A DNA stretch of 9,853 bases from a candidate division Zixibacteria bacterium DG_27 (GTDB lineage Bacteria; Zixibacteria; MSB-5A5; DG-27). The translations under genes were made by a program, and so were the position numbers. A model generated the notes under the pieces. It was given only the letters and a program-made list of their open reading frames with translations. It was not told the origin of the DNA and did not search any database. Positions within the stretch are counted from its first letter, which is position 1. Each line of letters starts with the position of its first letter. Shown piece by piece: positions 8,042-9,853 of this stretch. Location of the stretch: positions 1-9,853 of the forward strand of contig LIZU01000026.1 of NCBI GenBank assembly GCA_001302725.1, read 5' to 3'.

Positions 8042-8668
8042 TCAAGATTGGTCTTCTCGGATTTTCCCGGGATCGATTTTGCCCTGAGCGTACATATTTA
8101 TCACCTCCGGCAGAATCTGGTGCTCAACTTTGAGAACCCGGGCGGCGAGGCTTTCCGGAGTGTCATCGGGCATGACCGATACTTTTCTCTCCAGCAGTAC
8201 GGGACCGTGGTCATATATCTCGTCAACCACGTGGACGCTGGCGCAGGTCTCCTTCAAACCAGCGGACAGCACCGCCTGGTGCACTCTCTGACCGTACATC
8301 CCCTTGCCTCCGAACTCGGGGAGGGGACCTGGATGTATATTAATGACACGTCCCCGATACTTCCGCACGATCATGGGGCTCAGCAATTTCATGTACCCCG
8401 CCAGGACTATGAGGTCGATCTGTTTCTCTTCGAAGAGCTCGAGCAGCTCCTCGTCTAACCTCTCCTGGGAGCCGTACTTCTTGGCGCTCATATGTAATGC
8501 CGTGATATTATGTCGGCGGGCTCTCTCCAGGGCATAAGCCTTGCTGTTGTTTGATATGACCACTTCAATTTGGGCCTTGATTTTCCCGGCCTCCACGCGG
8601 TCAATAATCGACTGTAGATTGGTTCCACCCCCCGAAACCAGGACTGCAATTTTCAGCTTCTTTTCCAT
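8042..8668 (-). CDS. purN: Phosphoribosylglycinamide formyltransferase (GAR transformylase)
   Basis: This 208-residue cytoplasmic enzyme of purine synthesis transfers a formyl group from 10-formyltetrahydrofolate to glycinamide ribonucleotide. Family landmarks are clear: the N-terminal Rossmann start IAVLVSGGGTNLQSII (residues 7-22) that binds the nucleotide, LAGYMKLL (89-96), and the catalytic block INIHPGPLP with Asn110 and His112. DEIYDHGPVL contains Asp153, which corresponds to the catalytic Asp144 of E. coli PurN by my alignment. The FGGKGMYG loop after the catalytic His is a known bacterial variant of the shorter E. coli loop. The length is normal. The gene starts the tight - strand block and its stop touches the barrel gene. 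No other pur gene is nearby. No SD or convincing promoter is visible upstream; the first 40 nt run into a 7-bp tandem repeat. Confidence 0.95.
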   Translation of the reverse strand: MEKKLKIAVLVSGGGTNLQSIIDRVEAGKIKAQIEVVISNNSKAYALERARRHNITALHMSAKKYGSQERLDEELLELFEEKQIDLIVLAGYMKLLSPMIVRKYRGRVINIHPGPLPEFGGKGMYGQRVHQAVLSAGLKETCASVHVVDEIYDHGPVLLERKVSVMPDDTPESLAARVLKVEHQILPEVINMYAQGKIDPGKIREDQS

Positions 8669-8709
8669 CAGTCAGGATGGGAATATGAAACAAACACTTA
8701 ATCGGTGCC

Positions 8710-8744
8710 TAATCACTGTTCACTACTCACCACTCACCACTCAT
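8710..8744. repeat. Five degenerate heptanucleotide tandem repeats
   Basis: On the + strand the units read TAATCAC, TGTTCAC, TACTCAC, CACTCAC and CACTCAT, a 35-bp array of period 7. On the - strand this is roughly GTGANTR repeated. It lies between the purN start and the end of the gatB remnant, and the out-of-place tail codons of the remnant are read from it. It resembles the short tandemly repeated sequences known from filamentous cyanobacteria and other genomes in structure, not necessarily in descent. Confidence 0.75.
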
Positions 8745-8921
8745 CAAATATTCCACGGCCTTCCGGTTCAGAACCGGCAAAGCCCCAGGGAGACCAAGAC
8801 AAACCGGACAGGTTTGCGTGTTTGGAGGCTCTCCATAAGTGGTAGAGCATCCGCAGAAGATCTTTGAGTCCGTCAGAAGTTGGGCGTGGACCTCCAGGCC
8901 GATAATGCTTTCGTATTCCAT
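8727..8921 (-). pseudogene. gatB: Truncated gatB (aspartyl/glutamyl-tRNA amidotransferase subunit B), 5' remnant
   Basis: This frame encodes a near-perfect GatB N-terminus: MEYESIIGLEVHAQLL, then FCGCSTTYGEPPNTQTC, then CPVCLGLPGALPVLN and RKAVEY. The Cys pairs typical of GatB (CGC and CPVC) are intact. Normal GatB has about 475-480 residues and, with GatA and GatC, amidates misacylated Glu-tRNA(Gln) or Asp-tRNA(Asn). Here homology ends at residue 58 (base 8748), and the frame then reads a few unrelated codons, LMSGEW, from the heptamer repeat before a TGA at 8727-8729. No continuation is present in any frame before purN starts. ATG 8921 is the usual GatB start, but no SD is seen and gatA is not upstream. 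The good conservation implies that the break is recent, or that this is an assembly junction. A working gatB presumably exists elsewhere in the genome. Confidence 0.85.
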
Positions 8922-8952
8922 GCGCAAAGGGATTTAGACCGCCCAGGCGTGA

Positions 8953-8967
8953 AGGTATCGAGTACCT
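8953..8967. repeat. Inverted repeat A upstream of the gatB remnant
   Basis: AGGTA and TACCT form a perfect 5-bp stem around TCGAG. It is the first of two hairpins packed within 38 bp between the YbjQ gene and the gatB remnant. No T run follows on either strand. Confidence 0.45.
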
Positions 8968-8972
8968 GTAGC

Positions 8973-8990
8973 GGAAACCTTCAGGTTTCC
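8973..8990. repeat. Inverted repeat B just after the YbjQ gene
   Basis: GGAAACC and GGTTTCC form a perfect 7-bp stem with a TTCA loop (8 bp if the T-A pair next to the loop is counted). It lies 6 nt past the stop of the YbjQ-family gene. Without a T tract it is not a standard terminator; together with the neighbouring hairpin it looks like part of a dispersed palindromic element. Confidence 0.55.
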
Positions 8991-8996
8991 ATGCAT

Positions 8997-9308
8997 TCAA
9001 ACCTTGACTGCCGTCCCGGAGGCAGCAACCATCAACATCCCCTCCCGCACCACCTCGTAATCGATGTCGACGCTGACGACGGCATTCCCTCCCAGAGCGA
9101 CAGCCTTCTCCCACATCTCCTTGATAGCGATGTCTCTGGCTTTGTTGAGCTCTTTCTCGTATGCTCCGGAACGTCCCCCGACGATGTCGGTAATGGAGGC
9201 GAAGATGTCCCCCACGATGTTGGCTCCTAAGATAGCCTCGCCGTTGACAATCCCGAGATACTCTTTGATCTCCTTGCCCTGAATCGTGGGTGTAGTGGTG
9301 ATAAGCAT
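8997..9308 (-). CDS. YbjQ family (UPF0145) putative heavy-metal-binding protein
   Basis: This 103-residue small soluble protein shows clear family identity over its whole length: TTTPTIQGKEI at the start, LGIVNGEAILGANIVGD, then IVGGRSGAYEKELNKARDIA, and a C-terminal half with GGNAVVSVDIDYE and LMVAASGTAV. Members form oligomeric rings in known structures and are annotated as possible heavy-metal binders, but no reaction is established. The start is ATG 9308, preceded by an AAAGAGG SD with 5-nt spacing. The frame is open for 66 more codons upstream, to a TTG at 9506, but that extension does not belong to the family and contains the probable promoter. It is separated from the gatB remnant by two hairpins and is probably transcribed alone. 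Confidence 0.92.
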   Translation of the reverse strand: MLITTTPTIQGKEIKEYLGIVNGEAILGANIVGDIFASITDIVGGRSGAYEKELNKARDIAIKEMWEKAVALGGNAVVSVDIDYEVVREGMLMVAASGTAVKV

Positions 9309-9313
9309 ATTGA

Positions 9314-9320
9314 CCTCTTT
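9314..9320 (-). promoter_or_regulatory. Ribosome binding site of the YbjQ-family gene
   Basis: AAAGAGG on the - strand, 5 nt before ATG 9308, is the best SD on this strand of the window. It decides the start against the longer open frame that begins near 9506. Confidence 0.7.
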
Positions 9321-9355
9321 TGAGGGCCAAAGGTTCAAGCTGACCACGCAGGCGA

Positions 9356-9383
9356 AATCTAGCAAAAAGAGAACGAAAGTCAA
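9356..9383 (-). promoter_or_regulatory. Probable sigma70-type promoter of the YbjQ-family gene
   Basis: On the - strand, TTGACT (9383-9378; five of six -35 bases) is followed after 16 nt by TAGATT (9361-9356; four of six -10 bases). The start site would lie about 40 nt before ATG 9308. An inverted repeat AGGTCA-N14-TGACCT abuts the -35 box on its upstream side. Confidence 0.45.
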
Positions 9384-9408
9384 GGTCACCTTTGAGACGA
9401 CCTGACCT
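9383..9408. promoter_or_regulatory. Inverted repeat beside the YbjQ promoter, possible operator
   Basis: AGGTCA (9383-9388) and TGACCT (9403-9408) are perfect 6-bp arms separated by 14 nt. They lie directly upstream of the -35 box on the - strand, where an activator could bind. The arms are short and chance is a fair explanation. Confidence 0.25.
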
Positions 9409-9547
9409 ACGGCGCTCAGCGTTGGCTTTGGACTAATGGAAAAGTTATCTGGAACCCCCTCGGGACGACCCCAAGCAGTGAGAACGAATTTACAGGCAAG
9501 AAGCACCTGTCAGGAGGCTGGAGGAGATAATACCGGCGGCTGGTCGC
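9409..9547. other. Rest of the gap before the secreted-protein gene
   Basis: No gene is supported here. The only structure seen is a 5-bp inverted repeat, ACAGG (9492-9496) and CCTGT (9506-9510). It lies about 40 nt past the stop of the secreted-protein gene on the - strand and lacks a T run, so it is at most a weak terminator. The open frame across this stretch has no recognised domain. Confidence 0.4.
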
Positions 9548-9853
9548 CTATTTTAGAAGCAGGGCCCTTCTCTTATCTGTGAAGTCCCCGCTCGTGAGTC
9601 TGTAGAAATATATACCAGAGGAAAGACCTTCCGGCCGCCAAACAACGGACCCTTCACCGGCTTTTTGATGACCGTCAACCAGCGTAGCGGCTTTCTCGCC
9701 CCTGAGGTTAAACACCTCTAACCTGACGTGCCCCGCCTCTTTCAACGTATACCTGATGGTCGTGGAAAGATTGAAGGGATTAGGGCTGTTTTGAGATAGA
9801 GAATAGGCTTCAGGCAGAACCCCGAGTTTCAGGCCCTGTTCGCCAGCATTCAG
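9548..9853 (-). CDS. C-terminal part of a secreted protein with a type IX-type sorting domain
   Basis: These are the last 101 residues of a protein whose start lies beyond the right edge; the frame is open to base 9853. It has the classic layout of the C-terminal sorting domain of Por/type IX secretion cargo: a linker reading LPEAYSLSQNSPNPFN, then TTIRYTL, then VRLEVFNLRGEKAATLVDG, then SSGIYFYRLTSGDF, ending in a short basic tail RRALLLK. The fold is a small FlgD-like Ig domain that directs export across the outer membrane and is often removed during attachment. The function of the passenger part cannot be seen. An internal TTG at 9745 could be mistaken for a start, but the domain clearly begins well before it. 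Together with the PorV-like barrel it suggests that a type IX-like system operates in this organism. Confidence 0.88.
   Translation of the reverse strand: MNAGEQGLKLGVLPEAYSLSQNSPNPFNLSTTIRYTLKEAGHVRLEVFNLRGEKAATLVDGHQKAGEGSVVWRPEGLSSGIYFYRLTSGDFTDKRRALLLK

Noticed and set aside
7961..8458. Open frame of 165 codons on the + strand
   Set aside because: It is antisense to purN and the start of the barrel gene, both firmly identified; no domain is recognised in it.
8710..8744. CRISPR-like array
   Set aside because: The units are 7 bp and contiguous with no spacers, so this is a simple tandem repeat.
8953..8990. Intrinsic terminator of the YbjQ gene
   Set aside because: Neither hairpin is followed by a T run on the - strand.
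8734..9330. Open frame of 198 codons on the - strand across the gatB remnant and the YbjQ gene
   Set aside because: It is out of frame with two clearly recognised proteins, is rich in Arg and Gly as shadow frames are, and has no SD or domain.
9548..9745. Complete 65-residue gene starting with TTG at 9745
   Set aside because: The sorting-domain homology continues in frame upstream to the window edge, including the SPNPFN linker, so this is the 3' end of a larger gene.

Overview
The window looks like chromosomal DNA from an uncultivated diderm (Gram-negative-type) bacterium of the FCB / candidate-phylum kind. This rests on four things: a PorV-like outer-membrane barrel at the left edge, a C-terminal secretion-sorting domain of the type IX (Por) kind at the right edge, an Omp85-type barrel, and a lipoprotein foldase. 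No single gene fixes the phylum. No rRNA, tRNA, CRISPR array, transposase or phage gene was seen.

Left half, + strand: the 3' end of a PorV/UPF0164-like barrel gene (2-526) is followed 68 nt later by a SurA/PpiC-like lipoprotein with two parvulin domains (595-2358). A 372-nt gap without a convincing gene follows (2359-2730). It holds two hairpins and, at its right end, a good sigma70-type promoter. That promoter drives an alkaline-phosphatase-superfamily enzyme (2731-4347).

Right half, - strand, converging on the first block: purN (8042-8668), a single-POTRA Omp85/BamA-like barrel (6399-8030), a family-39-type membrane glycosyltransferase (6399-6409 overlap; ends at 4901) and a GtrA-family membrane protein (4406-4879) are packed with overlaps or gaps of about 20 nt or less. 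They look like one operon that joins purine synthesis to envelope construction. The glycosyltransferase and GtrA protein plausibly act together on polyprenyl-linked sugars. The Omp85-like protein, the parvulin lipoprotein and the PorV-like barrel all belong to outer-membrane biogenesis or export.

Upstream of purN the DNA becomes scrambled. A well-conserved but abruptly truncated gatB 5' end (about 58 codons) stops exactly where a run of five degenerate 7-bp repeats begins, and two adjacent perfect hairpins lie on its other side. Next come a complete YbjQ-family gene with its own SD and probable promoter, a 239-nt gap, and the C-terminal 101 codons of a large secreted protein that runs off the window.

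The most notable region is the repeat-bounded gatB remnant (8710-8990). It marks a recombination junction or an assembly artefact. No clearly new multi-gene system was found.
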